From: Geoanaerobacter sp964528055
GTDB taxonomy: Bacteria; Desulfobacterota; Desulfuromonadia; Geobacterales; DSM-12255
Assembly (NCBI GenBank): GCA_964528055.1
Contig: CAZGQM010000003.1
Location: forward strand, 186,001 to 250,000
DNA: 64,000 bases
Reading direction: 5' to 3'
Shown piece by piece: positions 25,994 to 33,755 of the stretch. Each line of letters begins with the position of its first letter. Position 1 is the stretch's first letter. The position numbers and the translations under genes are program-made. The notes beneath the pieces were generated by a model that had not been told where the DNA came from, did no database searches, and was given only the letters and a program-made list of their open reading frames with translations.

Positions 25994-26848
25994 CTATTTT
26001 AACGGGTTAGCTTGCCACTCGCGTGAATTTGGGGAAAAAAGTGGGCTGCCGTACTTCTCTTTGCCAAAATCGCGTACGATAAGCTGCCCCTTGGCTGGAT
26101 TGGTCAACCACTGGACAAAAGAGAGGGCGGCAGCATGGTTGACCCGTGGGAACTTTTTGGGACTTACCGGTATTATACTGATGTAATTGAGCAGCGCCTC
26201 GTCTTTCTCCACCAGCACCTTGATCTTCAGTTCCTTCTCCAGTGCGAGCCAGGTTGCCCGGTCCATGACGGTGTACGCTTGCTGCTGATCGGTAAACTTC
26301 AGGGTCGGTCCATTCCCTTCGCTCCCTTTATCGTAGACCCTGTACCAGGAACCGGTAGGCTTGATGCCGGCCTTATCCCACAAAACCATCTCAGCTACAT
26401 GGGTACCGGATTTGTCACCTCTGCTGACAAAGGGTGCGCTCTTGGAGGCAATCTTCTGCAAAGCTTCAGCTGCGCCCTTCATCCCTCTAATGCCTGCAGG
26501 ATCGGCATCCGGACCAACGATAACGAAATCGTTGTACATAAATGGAATCCGTTCGGTCCCGAAACCGTCGGCTACAAATTTCTCTTCAAGAGACTTGGCA
26601 TGCACCAGTACCAGATCGACACTCCCCTGTTCGGCAATCTGCAGAGCGGCACCGGTTCCGGCCCCCACATGCCTCACCCGGATGCCGGTCTCTTTCTCGA
26701 AGCGGTCCTCCAGCACGGTCACGATTCCGGAGTCGATCGGGCCAATGGTACTGGCCAGAAGCAGAACCGTATCCTCCGCCCAGGCAGGCAACTGGCACAG
26801 CAACACGAGAAATAGAGAAACCGTACTGCAACGAATGGCTCGATTCAT
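25994..26848 (-). CDS. Second, divergent TupA-like substrate-binding protein
   Basis: 284 residues with a signal peptide (LVLLCQLPAWA). It is clearly related to the TupA encoded just downstream (FVADGFGTERIPFMYNDFVIVGPDADPAGIRG; SRGDKSGTHVAE). The first anion-binding motif is different: ASTIGPIDSG in place of TTTSTQDSG. It therefore has a changed ligand pocket and may bind another oxyanion or work as a sensor. It has no permease of its own and probably shares TupBC. Confidence 0.82.
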   Translation of the reverse strand: MNRAIRCSTVSLFLVLLCQLPAWAEDTVLLLASTIGPIDSGIVTVLEDRFEKETGIRVRHVGAGTGAALQIAEQGSVDLVLVHAKSLEEKFVADGFGTERIPFMYNDFVIVGPDADPAGIRGMKGAAEALQKIASKSAPFVSRGDKSGTHVAEMVLWDKAGIKPTGSWYRVYDKGSEGNGPTLKFTDQQQAYTVMDRATWLALEKELKIKVLVEKDEALLNYISIIPVSPKKFPRVNHAAALSFVQWLTNPAKGQLIVRDFGKEKYGSPLFSPNSREWQANPLK

Positions 26849-26870
26849 AAGCTCCCCCTTGTTGAGTTTA

Positions 26871-27254
26871 TCACGGATGAAAAACTTCCTGTTTCTTGAT
26901 GGTGGCCATCTTTTTCAGGCGACTGATCCCATATTTGCAGGCTTCGAAGGCATCCTCACTGTTTGGCGAACTGGCTGCAACCAGGGAGATGATCTCCCCG
27001 ACATTGAGACAGCCGGTTCTTCTGATCAACAGCACGTCCTCCAGGATCCAGCGCTCCTGCAGGTCGGTGGAGATAGTCGATAATTCATCCTCAGGATTAC
27101 CAGTTGCCTGATATTCGATGCAGGTGGTAACAGTGCCGGTCCCCAAGTCTTCCTTAACGACCGCATAATGAAGCACGACCGATCCGGACCTGCTCTTGGC
27201 GAGCAGATCATAGGCCTCAGAAGGATTAATGGGCTCCACGGATACAACATTCAT
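26871..27254 (-). CDS. MoaE-like protein (degenerate molybdopterin synthase large subunit)
   Basis: About 127 residues from the ATG at 27254. A longer in-frame start at 27419 would run through the terminator and riboswitch and is rejected. The C-terminal half fits MoaE (ERWILEDVLLIRRTGCLNVGEIISLVAASS, then EACKYGISRLKKMATIKKQE), keeping two lysine positions of the active site. The usual GTVR loop is replaced by AVVKED, and the PIWKKE motif by ATIKKQE. It may still join two sulfurs to the pterin, or it may have a changed role. It is the first gene behind the riboswitch. Confidence 0.75.
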   Translation of the reverse strand: MNVVSVEPINPSEAYDLLAKSRSGSVVLHYAVVKEDLGTGTVTTCIEYQATGNPEDELSTISTDLQERWILEDVLLIRRTGCLNVGEIISLVAASSPNSEDAFEACKYGISRLKKMATIKKQEVFHP

Positions 27255-27301
27255 ACAGATCGTCCTTTCTTGGGCTACGGTCTCTGCCGGCAGGCTTGGA
27301 C

Positions 27302-27336
27302 AAAAAAAGGGTCTCCTCGTCATGCAAGAAGACCCC
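27302..27336 (-). terminator. Riboswitch-associated intrinsic terminator before moaE-like
   Basis: On the minus strand a 9-bp stem (GGGTCTTCT with AGGAGACCC, one G-T pair) and a 9-base loop are followed by seven T. It lies between the riboswitch and the first start codon, so it is the likely expression platform: full cofactor, early stop. Confidence 0.9.
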
Positions 27337-27358
27337 TCAACGTTTCTCAACGCCGCGG

Positions 27359-27455
27359 TTTCTCCTTTCCAGAAGGGAGGCACTGCCGTTTCCGGCAGAA
27401 CCCATTGGCTAGGCGCCATTAGGGATACCCCTGTTAGGCGTCGCAGCTCGGAGAA
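27359..27455 (-). ncRNA. Moco/Tuco-type riboswitch upstream of the moaE-tup operon
   Basis: Read on the minus strand, the element is closed by TTCTCC/GGAGAA (P1). Inside, CGCC-N4-AGGG-GTAT-CCCT-N3-GGCG forms a long stem. It is followed by the conserved AGCCAATGGG, a CTGCCG-GAAA-CGGCAG tetraloop stem, then GCCTCCC and CTGGAAAGGAG. These invariant blocks match the molybdenum/tungsten cofactor RNA motif. A second copy with the same blocks precedes the AOR gene, about 4.6 kb away. Confidence 0.9.
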
Positions 27456-27576
27456 TTACTATGAATTTTACGTACAGGTGAAGAGTGTGTTACCCTTTAT
27501 CACAAATATGCGCTGAAAGCCTTAAACCGGGCTTAGGCATGTCCCGTTCCTTCAGCACCGTGTTGATGCACAACAA

Positions 27577-28425
27577 CTAAAGTATGCGATTTTCCGGTGA
27601 GGAGTCAAGAAGTGAAATTGCATCTAATTGCCCCACTTCCCAGTCCGATCGAGGATAACCGAGCCGAAAGGAGATTTCAGCAGCCCCTTCTCTTGCCAAC
27701 GGAATGATCAGCTCAGCCATCCGTTCATCAGAAAATCGGATGGCCGGACCAGAGACACTCACCGCCCCGACAACCTTTTTGGTATAATCGCGTATGGGAG
27801 CGCTGACAGACCTGACACCAACATCAAGCTCTTGATCGTCTATGGCATAGCCCAGCTCCGACACCATGCGCAGCTGTCGCCGTAACTCATCCCGGTCAGT
27901 AATGGTGTAAGAGGTGTACCGATGCAATTCATCGGGAAGGTGCAGATCCAACTCCTTATCAGACATGAAAGCCAGTAACACTTTTCCAGCCGCAGTGCAG
28001 TGTGCCGGAAGCCAGGCGCCGAGCCGAGGAACGACCCTGACCGGAAGTGGTGACTCTACAGAATCTAGATACACGACATCCGAACCTTTCAGGACCGCTA
28101 CATAGGTAGTTTCGTTCTGCTGAGAGGTCATTGATTCAAGGACCGGTCTTGCCTGACGCAAAAGCCCCAACTGCCTGATAGTGGCTTGCCCCAGCTCCAG
28201 GTTTTTCAAACCAAGGCGGTAACTCCCCGTGTCAAGATTCTTTTCGACATAATGGCGCGACTCAAGAGTAGCCAGCAGCCTGAATACATTGTTCTTATGG
28301 AGCGATAACCGTCTGCTCAGCTCGGAGACACCCAACTCTCCCACATCGCCATGGAACTGCTCCAACAGGTCAAGGGCGCGGGAAACGGTACCGATTATGT
28401 AGTGAGACTTATCTGTTTTCATCAT
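27577..28425 (-). CDS. IclR-family transcription regulator
   Basis: About 282 residues from the ATG at 28425 or 28422, behind GGGAG. The frame is open further upstream but overlaps the ThiF gene and is rejected. The N-terminal winged helix (IIGTVSRALDLLEQF, GVSELSRRLSLHKNNVFRLLATLES) precedes the IclR effector domain (LPAHCTAAGKVLLAF, GYAIDDQELDVGVRSVSAPIRD, VVGAVSVSGPA). It is the last cistron of the AOR operon, overlapping thiF by 17 bases. It may control this operon in response to an aromatic or aldehyde-derived acid (inference). Confidence 0.9.
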   Translation of the reverse strand: MMKTDKSHYIIGTVSRALDLLEQFHGDVGELGVSELSRRLSLHKNNVFRLLATLESRHYVEKNLDTGSYRLGLKNLELGQATIRQLGLLRQARPVLESMTSQQNETTYVAVLKGSDVVYLDSVESPLPVRVVPRLGAWLPAHCTAAGKVLLAFMSDKELDLHLPDELHRYTSYTITDRDELRRQLRMVSELGYAIDDQELDVGVRSVSAPIRDYTKKVVGAVSVSGPAIRFSDERMAELIIPLAREGAAEISFRLGYPRSDWEVGQLDAISLLDSSPENRIL

Positions 28426-29257
28426 ACTCCCGATTATTATCCAACCCGATTTCATGAAACTCCATGGCAAGAAGGTCGATGGAAAGCTTGCGCCTTTGCA
28501 GTGGCTCACCCTCGCCCAGCAAAATTTTGCACACCTCGGCCACTTCCAGGCTGGCGACAACAGCCGGGGTAAAGGCAGGGTTTCCCAACTCGGTTTCTAT
28601 CCCTTTTCCTCCAACCCATCCCTGATACATCGTCTCGATTGAGCCGTCACCGGGAAACTGCGTAGCAACGTGACCGAACCAGCCACCGATAGCCCCATGT
28701 ACCAGTGGTACGCTAAGTTCTGTGCAGAGCTTAGCCAGCTCGAGCCTCACCTGGATACTGTCAAGGGCATCGACAACTACGGTACTCCCCTCAAGCACCT
28801 GACGGCCATTGGCGGGGCTGAAGGCATCCTTTATCGGAATGAGGGTCACCGATGGATTGATCTCTGCTACACGGATTGAGGCCGCCTCCACCTTGGCATG
28901 GCCAAGGTTTCGCAACGTGGATAGAATCTGTCGGTTGAGATTGTGCTCCTCAAAAACATCCGGATCAACGGCAACGATATGACCGATGCCAAGCCTTGCC
29001 AGCTGCTCAATGACGTAGCCGCCCAATCCGCCACATCCGATGACAGTAACCCTGCTCCGGAACAGGATCAGCTGCTGGGCAACCGAAAACGCTCTCCTGT
29101 TGCGCTGATAGCGCGAAGGGAGGATTCCAAGTGCAAGAGCGGCCTCCTCTACCAGGCCACAGGTCATTCCGTACTGATCGGCAGCCGAGACCTGTGTTTG
29201 CCAGGGCAGGAGCCCATTGTCGGCATTATCCCGCAGGTATCTCGCCAGATCGGACAT
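28409..29257 (-). CDS. ThiF/MoeB/HesA-type E1-like adenylyltransferase
   Basis: About 282 residues. The ATG at 29257 lies right after the MoaD stop. The ATP-binding core has VTVIGCGGLGGYVIEQLARLG, DPDVFEEHNLNRQ (with the conserved Asn/Arg) and VVDALDSIQVR. An N-terminal helical extension of about 65 residues precedes it. Such enzymes adenylate the C-terminal GG of a ubiquitin-like sulfur carrier. The carrier is encoded directly upstream. I see no CxxC zinc pairs of MoeB. It probably serves tungsten pterin synthesis or sulfuration of the AOR. Confidence 0.88.
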   Translation of the reverse strand: MSDLARYLRDNADNGLLPWQTQVSAADQYGMTCGLVEEAALALGILPSRYQRNRRAFSVAQQLILFRSRVTVIGCGGLGGYVIEQLARLGIGHIVAVDPDVFEEHNLNRQILSTLRNLGHAKVEAASIRVAEINPSVTLIPIKDAFSPANGRQVLEGSTVVVDALDSIQVRLELAKLCTELSVPLVHGAIGGWFGHVATQFPGDGSIETMYQGWVGGKGIETELGNPAFTPAVVASLEVAEVCKILLGEGEPLQRRKLSIDLLAMEFHEIGLDNNREYDENR

Positions 29258-29258
29258 C

Positions 29259-29483
29259 TTAGCCGCCGCCCAAGAGCGGGAACAATGCAAGGGTATCGCC
29301 GTCAGCCAGTTCCTGGGTTATTTTGACATGGCGGCTGTTGATCATCATGATCCCCAGTTGCACCGCCGGGATCTGTAACTCGGCGACCACATCCTCAACA
29401 GTGGTACCGGCAGCATAGTCTTTTATCTCTATCGGCTCCCGACCTGTGCGGAAGCTGGCAAACAGTTTTACGGTAACACGCAT
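29259..29483 (-). CDS. MoaD/ThiS-like sulfur-carrier protein
   Basis: 74 residues with the beta-grasp pattern (VTVKLFASFR; GTTVEDVVAELQI; DGDTLALFPLLGGG). The chain ends in Gly-Gly-Gly, the tail that is adenylated and thiocarboxylated by an E1-like enzyme. That partner is the next gene, two bases downstream. It is a likely dedicated small subunit for the pterin dithiolene made in this locus, alongside the MoaE-like protein of the neighbouring operon. Confidence 0.92.
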   Translation of the reverse strand: MRVTVKLFASFRTGREPIEIKDYAAGTTVEDVVAELQIPAVQLGIMMINSRHVKITQELADGDTLALFPLLGGG

Positions 29484-29486
29484 GAC

Positions 29487-30119
29487 TCACTCCCTGAAGG
29501 TAACGGTCAATAGAACCTGGCCGGTTCCGGCTGGAGCCGAAGGGAGCGTATGCTCTCCACCCTGGCAGAGCCTGGCAACACCGAGTCTGCATGAGGTTGG
29601 CAGGTTCTTCAGCAGCTCTGAAAGCTCGGCACGTTCCAGAATCACGCCTCGGGCAAGTATGAGAGGACCAAGTTCTGCCAGCAAAAGATTGAAGAGCTTT
29701 AGCCGGATCCTCCCTTTCTGGAGTTGGGCCTCTGAAACAGCCTCCAGGTGAGTGATACCTTGCCGGAGCGACGCATAATAGCCGCCGCTCCGCATAACCG
29801 CACCCACCAGCCCTGGCATTGCTGCCGACAGCGTCACCCGTGACCCCTCCCGTATGATAGCGCCGTCCAGATTGTCCACCGGCCTACTGTCTAGGAATAC
29901 CGTGGTAATCCGATCAGATACGTACTCAGCAGGAATCAAGAACTGATCGCAGAGAAGGCTCCGCAGGGAACAGCCGGTTACAACAGGGACCGTAACCCCC
30001 TGCTGAAGAAGTAATGAGAACTCAACAAGCTGATCCGGACTCATCCGGAGCGTCAACTGTTCAATGACCTGCACAGAGCCGGATGAGGGGGTCTGATGAG
30101 CGATTTCCATCTGTGCCAT
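29487..30119 (-). CDS. Unknown protein of the tungsten AOR operon
   Basis: About 210 residues from the ATG at 30119 (TAGGAG six bases before); the longer frame from 30158 is not needed. I cannot assign a family. The middle looks like a ubiquitin/MoaD-like fold (FLDSRPVDNLDGAIIREGSRVTLSAAMPGLVGAVMRSGGYYASLRQGI), and the C-terminal part is a helical, leucine-rich segment. No membrane segment and only two to three cysteines are present. It lies between the AOR gene and the MoaD carrier, in the same transcript. A role in AOR assembly or maturation is inference from position only. Confidence 0.65.
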   Translation of the reverse strand: MAQMEIAHQTPSSGSVQVIEQLTLRMSPDQLVEFSLLLQQGVTVPVVTGCSLRSLLCDQFLIPAEYVSDRITTVFLDSRPVDNLDGAIIREGSRVTLSAAMPGLVGAVMRSGGYYASLRQGITHLEAVSEAQLQKGRIRLKLFNLLLAELGPLILARGVILERAELSELLKNLPTSCRLGVARLCQGGEHTLPSAPAGTGQVLLTVTFRE

Positions 30120-30179
30120 CTCGACTCCTAATGGGTCACGCCGGGGGAGGAGAATCATGACCTCCCCCGGGCGAAAGCA

Positions 30180-31916
30180 CTACCAGTTGAATACCTCGTC
30201 AAGCTCTTCGTCCTTCATCATGAAAGTCTGGTTATGCGGGGCAATCGGCTCGTTGTAGAAGAAACGGGGCAGCCTGTCGTGATGCTTGGTGAAGCCGGCC
30301 CGGGTATTGAAGTCCCTCTCGGCCGAGAGAACCTTCTTACCCAGGGCCACAACATCGTCACCGGTCATGGTGATGCCGTGGAATGAACCGAGCATGTCGA
30401 GCAGCGCCTGGAAGGTTTCCGGCTGGTCCATGATGGCAAAGGCTATGAAGAGGCACATGCCGGTGGAATCAATGGCAGCGGTGGCGATCTGCAGGTTCCT
30501 TGACAACTCTATCTGCCCCTCGGTCTTTAAGGGGTCCACATCGCCGCCAACCTTGAGTATATTGGTTGCAATGGCGTAGCCTGCGGTATGGTCGGCCCCC
30601 TGGGTAGTGGTGGCATAGGTGACCCCGATCCCCTGAATGGCGCGGGGGTCGTAAGCTGGCAGGGCCTGGTCCTTTACCACCGGAACCCTCTCAACGCCGA
30701 ATACCTTTCCGGTAATTGCGGCGCCGCTTCCGAGAACGCGGCCAAGAGGAGTCCCCTTGCCAACCTCTTCCATGAGCCGGATCGCCCCGGCCTTATCGCC
30801 GAACTCGATGATCCCCGCATCCATGGCAACCCCGATCGTCACCCCCATCTCGATGGTATCCACGCCGATGTTGTCATCCATGTAGTCAAGCCTGGCAACG
30901 GTGTCCAGATCATCGATGCCACAGTGACCCCCGTGGGACCAGACCGTCTCATACTCGGGCTGTTTGGTGACGTAGTTGCCGTCCTTGTCATTGAAGATAC
31001 CGGAACACTGAATGACGCAGCCGCGGTGGCAGCCATGGGTGGCTGAACCGCCCCGCTTGATTTCGAGCTCGGCCTGGGCTTCACCGGAGAGCTTTGCGGA
31101 GCCGGCAAACTGCCCAGACTTGAAGTTGTTGGTCGGATAGCCGCCAGCCTCGTTGAGGACGTTGGTAAGGACGTTGGTACCGTAGGCGGGGAGTCCTTCG
31201 CCGGTTACCGGATGCTTGCGGAGACCCTCGACAAATTTCCTGTTGGCATCGCGGTATTTTTCCGGATCTTTAGGAGGTCGCATCTTCATTCCGGCGTCAT
31301 CAAGGATTATCGCCTTTACCCTTTTGGCACCCATCACCGCACCCACACCGCCGCGACCACAGTGGCGCGTGGGTCGCAGTTCCGGATCGGTACAGGCAAT
31401 AGATGCCGCAAGCAGTTTCCGCTCACCCGCCGAACCGATGGACATGTAGGCTGCCTTGTCGCCGTACTCCTTGCGCAACTTCTCGACAACCGGATAGTTG
31501 TCAAGGAGTTTGAGACTGTTGTCGACTATAACCTGAATGCCGTCTTTGTTGATGTAGATCTTGTAGAGATCGTCGCCTTCAGGCTTACCCTCAAGGATAA
31601 CGGCTGCATAACCGAGCCTCGCCAGCACCTGGGCAGCCTGGCCACCTGCGTTGGACTCCTTGATAGTGCCGGTAAGAGGGCTTTTACACCCGACCGACAG
31701 TCGACCGGTCATGGAGCCGGTGGTGCCGCTCAACATGCCGGGGGAGATGACCAGCTTATTCTCCGCTCCCAGCGGGTGGGCGAGAGGATGAACTTCGGCG
31801 GAGACTACTATGGAGGTCATCGCCCTGCCACCAAGTCCGGCATACTCACCGACACCGCCTACGGTTACCTTCGGGCCGCCTGCAGCCCCCATGTCGATTC
31901 TAGCAATCTTGTCCAT
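30180..31916 (-). CDS. aor: Tungsten-dependent aldehyde:ferredoxin oxidoreductase
   Basis: 578 residues from the ATG at 31916; the frame stays open into the riboswitch but that start is rejected. The N-terminal pterin-binding domain has LSGTTGSMTGRLSVG and HCGRGGVGAVMGAKRVKAI. The [4Fe-4S] ligands are Cys296, Cys300 and Cys304 (GCHRGCVIQC) plus Cys488 (STGMCLF). GADHTAGY near residue 440 is the usual substrate-channel His region. It oxidises aldehydes to acids with ferredoxin or another low-potential acceptor in the cytosol. Metal identity (W, not Mo) rests on the family and the tup genes nearby. Substrate is unknown. Confidence 0.95.
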   Translation of the reverse strand: MDKIARIDMGAAGGPKVTVGGVGEYAGLGGRAMTSIVVSAEVHPLAHPLGAENKLVISPGMLSGTTGSMTGRLSVGCKSPLTGTIKESNAGGQAAQVLARLGYAAVILEGKPEGDDLYKIYINKDGIQVIVDNSLKLLDNYPVVEKLRKEYGDKAAYMSIGSAGERKLLAASIACTDPELRPTRHCGRGGVGAVMGAKRVKAIILDDAGMKMRPPKDPEKYRDANRKFVEGLRKHPVTGEGLPAYGTNVLTNVLNEAGGYPTNNFKSGQFAGSAKLSGEAQAELEIKRGGSATHGCHRGCVIQCSGIFNDKDGNYVTKQPEYETVWSHGGHCGIDDLDTVARLDYMDDNIGVDTIEMGVTIGVAMDAGIIEFGDKAGAIRLMEEVGKGTPLGRVLGSGAAITGKVFGVERVPVVKDQALPAYDPRAIQGIGVTYATTTQGADHTAGYAIATNILKVGGDVDPLKTEGQIELSRNLQIATAAIDSTGMCLFIAFAIMDQPETFQALLDMLGSFHGITMTGDDVVALGKKVLSAERDFNTRAGFTKHHDRLPRFFYNEPIAPHNQTFMMKDEELDEVFNW

Positions 31917-31966
31917 ACAATTTACCCCTTTCCCCTTTTTTGAATTGTGTGGTCTGGACCACGATA

Positions 31967-32068
31967 ATTCTCCTTTCCAAAGGGAGGCCTGGCCGTTTCC
32001 GGCAAGACCCATTGGCCTGAATCCATGAGATACAACATCCATCCCGGCAGGAAGTCAGGCTCGGAGAA
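31967..32068 (-). ncRNA. Moco/Tuco-type riboswitch upstream of the AOR gene
   Basis: On the minus strand TTCTCC/GGAGAA closes P1. CCTGA/TCAGG forms the inner stem. Then come GGCCAATGGG, a GCCGGAAACGGC tetraloop stem, GCCTCCC and TTGGAAAGGAG. The conserved blocks are the same as in the copy at 27359-27455. Just downstream is a short GTGGT/ACCAC hairpin (31949-31962 region) without a T tract. Control may therefore act on translation or on a less usual terminator. Confidence 0.9.
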
Positions 32069-32276
32069 ACTGTTTTATTCAGCCAACAATCATCTGCAGC
32101 AAAATTATGGACCGCAGATAAATATTAAAAACTGTTTATACATTTTACAGTTACCATAACTATAATTATGAACCATTGTTTTGAATTGTCGATAGCTAAA
32201 TTTATATGCCCGGCAAATCACCAGAACATACCCGCAAAAGATAATACCAGCGTCACTGCAAAATAAAATCTCCAGC
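32069..32276. promoter_or_regulatory. Promoter region of the AOR operon with an inverted repeat
   Basis: An AT-rich gap of about 208 bases between mftF and the riboswitch. AACTGT-N11-ACAGTT (32130-32152) is a clear inverted repeat and could be an operator, perhaps for the IclR protein of this operon. No GG-N10-GC sigma-54 element fits; the nearest has 11 bases. Confidence 0.45.
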
Positions 32277-33755
32277 TCAGATCGGTACCTCGATCTGCCT
32301 GAGAATGACGACCCGGTAACTGGCGAAGTTTTTTCGACTCAGGCATCCCCAGAAAACACCGGTACCGTAGGCAACCTGCTCCAGCAGGTAGACGACGGCA
32401 AAGCGGATAAACGATAATTGCGGCTTCTTGATAGAATGATCGACCCGCGCCGCACACCCCAGCAGAGCAACGAAGAGCAACCAGCAGAGTGGGAATATAA
32501 GCGCAACGCCAATGAGAGGGATGGAGTAGTAGCGAACCAGATGGTAGGAAAGATAGTAGACCAAGCTGCCAAGCGCCCGTAAACGTCCGGCCAGCAAGGC
32601 GGGCAGGCCGATGGGAAGATTCCGGCGTCTTAGCCGCAAACGGACTGCAACGGCGTCAACTGTCAGCACTCCTACAGCCAGGAGTAGTGTCCACCAGCCC
32701 GTGAACGGGGCCAGGAGACAGAGCGCCAACAGCACCGCCAAAAGCGGCGGGATGACCATACGTTTGCGCCTGTTGGGGTGGAGTCGCTGGAGTATCCCTT
32801 CGGATGTACCGTAGTCGAAACGGCGGGACATGAAGGAGCGAATGCTGCTCCGGTGCTCGTGGAAAACCCTGCCAGCCGGGAGATAGGAGATGGTCCACCC
32901 CTGGTCGCGCAGTCGCCAGGTAAGATCAACGTCCTCACCTACATGCATGCTGTCTTCAAAACCACCGATATCGAGAAAGAGAGAGCGGCGCAGCAACAGG
33001 TTGCAGCTCGGCAGATAGAAGGTGTCATCACCCACGTTGCCCGATCTTTCCCTGGTCCCCAGAGAGAGGCTGGACATGACCGCCTCGTATCGATCAACAG
33101 CCGAGGCGGTGCACATGCCATCCACCTGCCCACCCACAGCGGCCATCATGGGATTGTTGAAGGCGGGAAGCAACTCTGCCAGCCAGCCAGGCGAGGCAGT
33201 GCAGTCGGAATCGATAAATGCGAGAACCTCACCCGTGGCTGCCCTGGCGCCAACGTTGCGGGCCGCGGCCGGACCCCGACCGGTTCCGCCGGAAGGTACC
33301 ACCAGCGCCCCGGAGTCACGTGCCACCGTAGCGGAGAGATCTCTGCTCCCATCGTCCACAACTATCACCTGCAGCATTTCCTGCGGATACTCGAGCCGGG
33401 CTATGGAAGAGAGACAGCGGCTGAGCTCATCGGCCCGATCTTTGACCGGGATGACGATGCTGACGCTGTATCGTGTCGCAGGCTGACCTGCAACGTCGCG
33501 CAACCTCACCATGAAACCCTTGTTGGCCAACTGCTCCAGCACCGATGCTTCACCGGGAGTGGACGGGGTCAGGGTGCCTGCAACCCCTCGCTGGACCAAT
33601 GCCGTCAGCGAAGGGTTGAGACGCAGGGCGCAGAGTGGGGCCTTGGCAACAAGGAAATTACCTTCGTCGCGCTCCACCAGTTCAACATGCTGCGCCAATC
33701 GATAGTTCACGAAGTCCCTTCCGTTGCTAAACCCTCCTCGCAGAGGATTCGCCAA
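32277..33755 (-). CDS. mftF: Mycofactocin glycosyltransferase MftF
   Basis: 492 residues. An N-terminal domain (1-95) is followed by a GT2 catalytic domain with VSIVIPVKDRADEL, VVDDGSRD, the DxD in FIDSDCTASPGWLAEL and the acceptor motif HVGEDVDLTWRLRDQGW. Several C-terminal membrane helices follow (about 320-460). This is the layout of MftF, which adds beta-1,4 glucose units to the matured mycofactocin. It is the last gene of the mft operon and starts at the stop of etfB. Assignment rests on family resemblance plus mftA/B/C in the same operon. Confidence 0.9.
   Translation of the reverse strand: MANPLRGGFSNGRDFVNYRLAQHVELVERDEGNFLVAKAPLCALRLNPSLTALVQRGVAGTLTPSTPGEASVLEQLANKGFMVRLRDVAGQPATRYSVSIVIPVKDRADELSRCLSSIARLEYPQEMLQVIVVDDGSRDLSATVARDSGALVVPSGGTGRGPAAARNVGARAATGEVLAFIDSDCTASPGWLAELLPAFNNPMMAAVGGQVDGMCTASAVDRYEAVMSSLSLGTRERSGNVGDDTFYLPSCNLLLRRSLFLDIGGFEDSMHVGEDVDLTWRLRDQGWTISYLPAGRVFHEHRSSIRSFMSRRFDYGTSEGILQRLHPNRRKRMVIPPLLAVLLALCLLAPFTGWWTLLLAVGVLTVDAVAVRLRLRRRNLPIGLPALLAGRLRALGSLVYYLSYHLVRYYSIPLIGVALIFPLCWLLFVALLGCAARVDHSIKKPQLSFIRFAVVYLLEQVAYGTGVFWGCLSRKNFASYRVVILRQIEVPI

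Noticed and set aside
27255..27419. Longer moaE-like start at 27419
   Set aside because: The extra codons cover the riboswitch and its terminator; the family match begins at 27254.
31917..32042. Longer AOR start at 32042
   Set aside because: It would translate the riboswitch; the family N-terminus (MDKIARID) begins at 31916.
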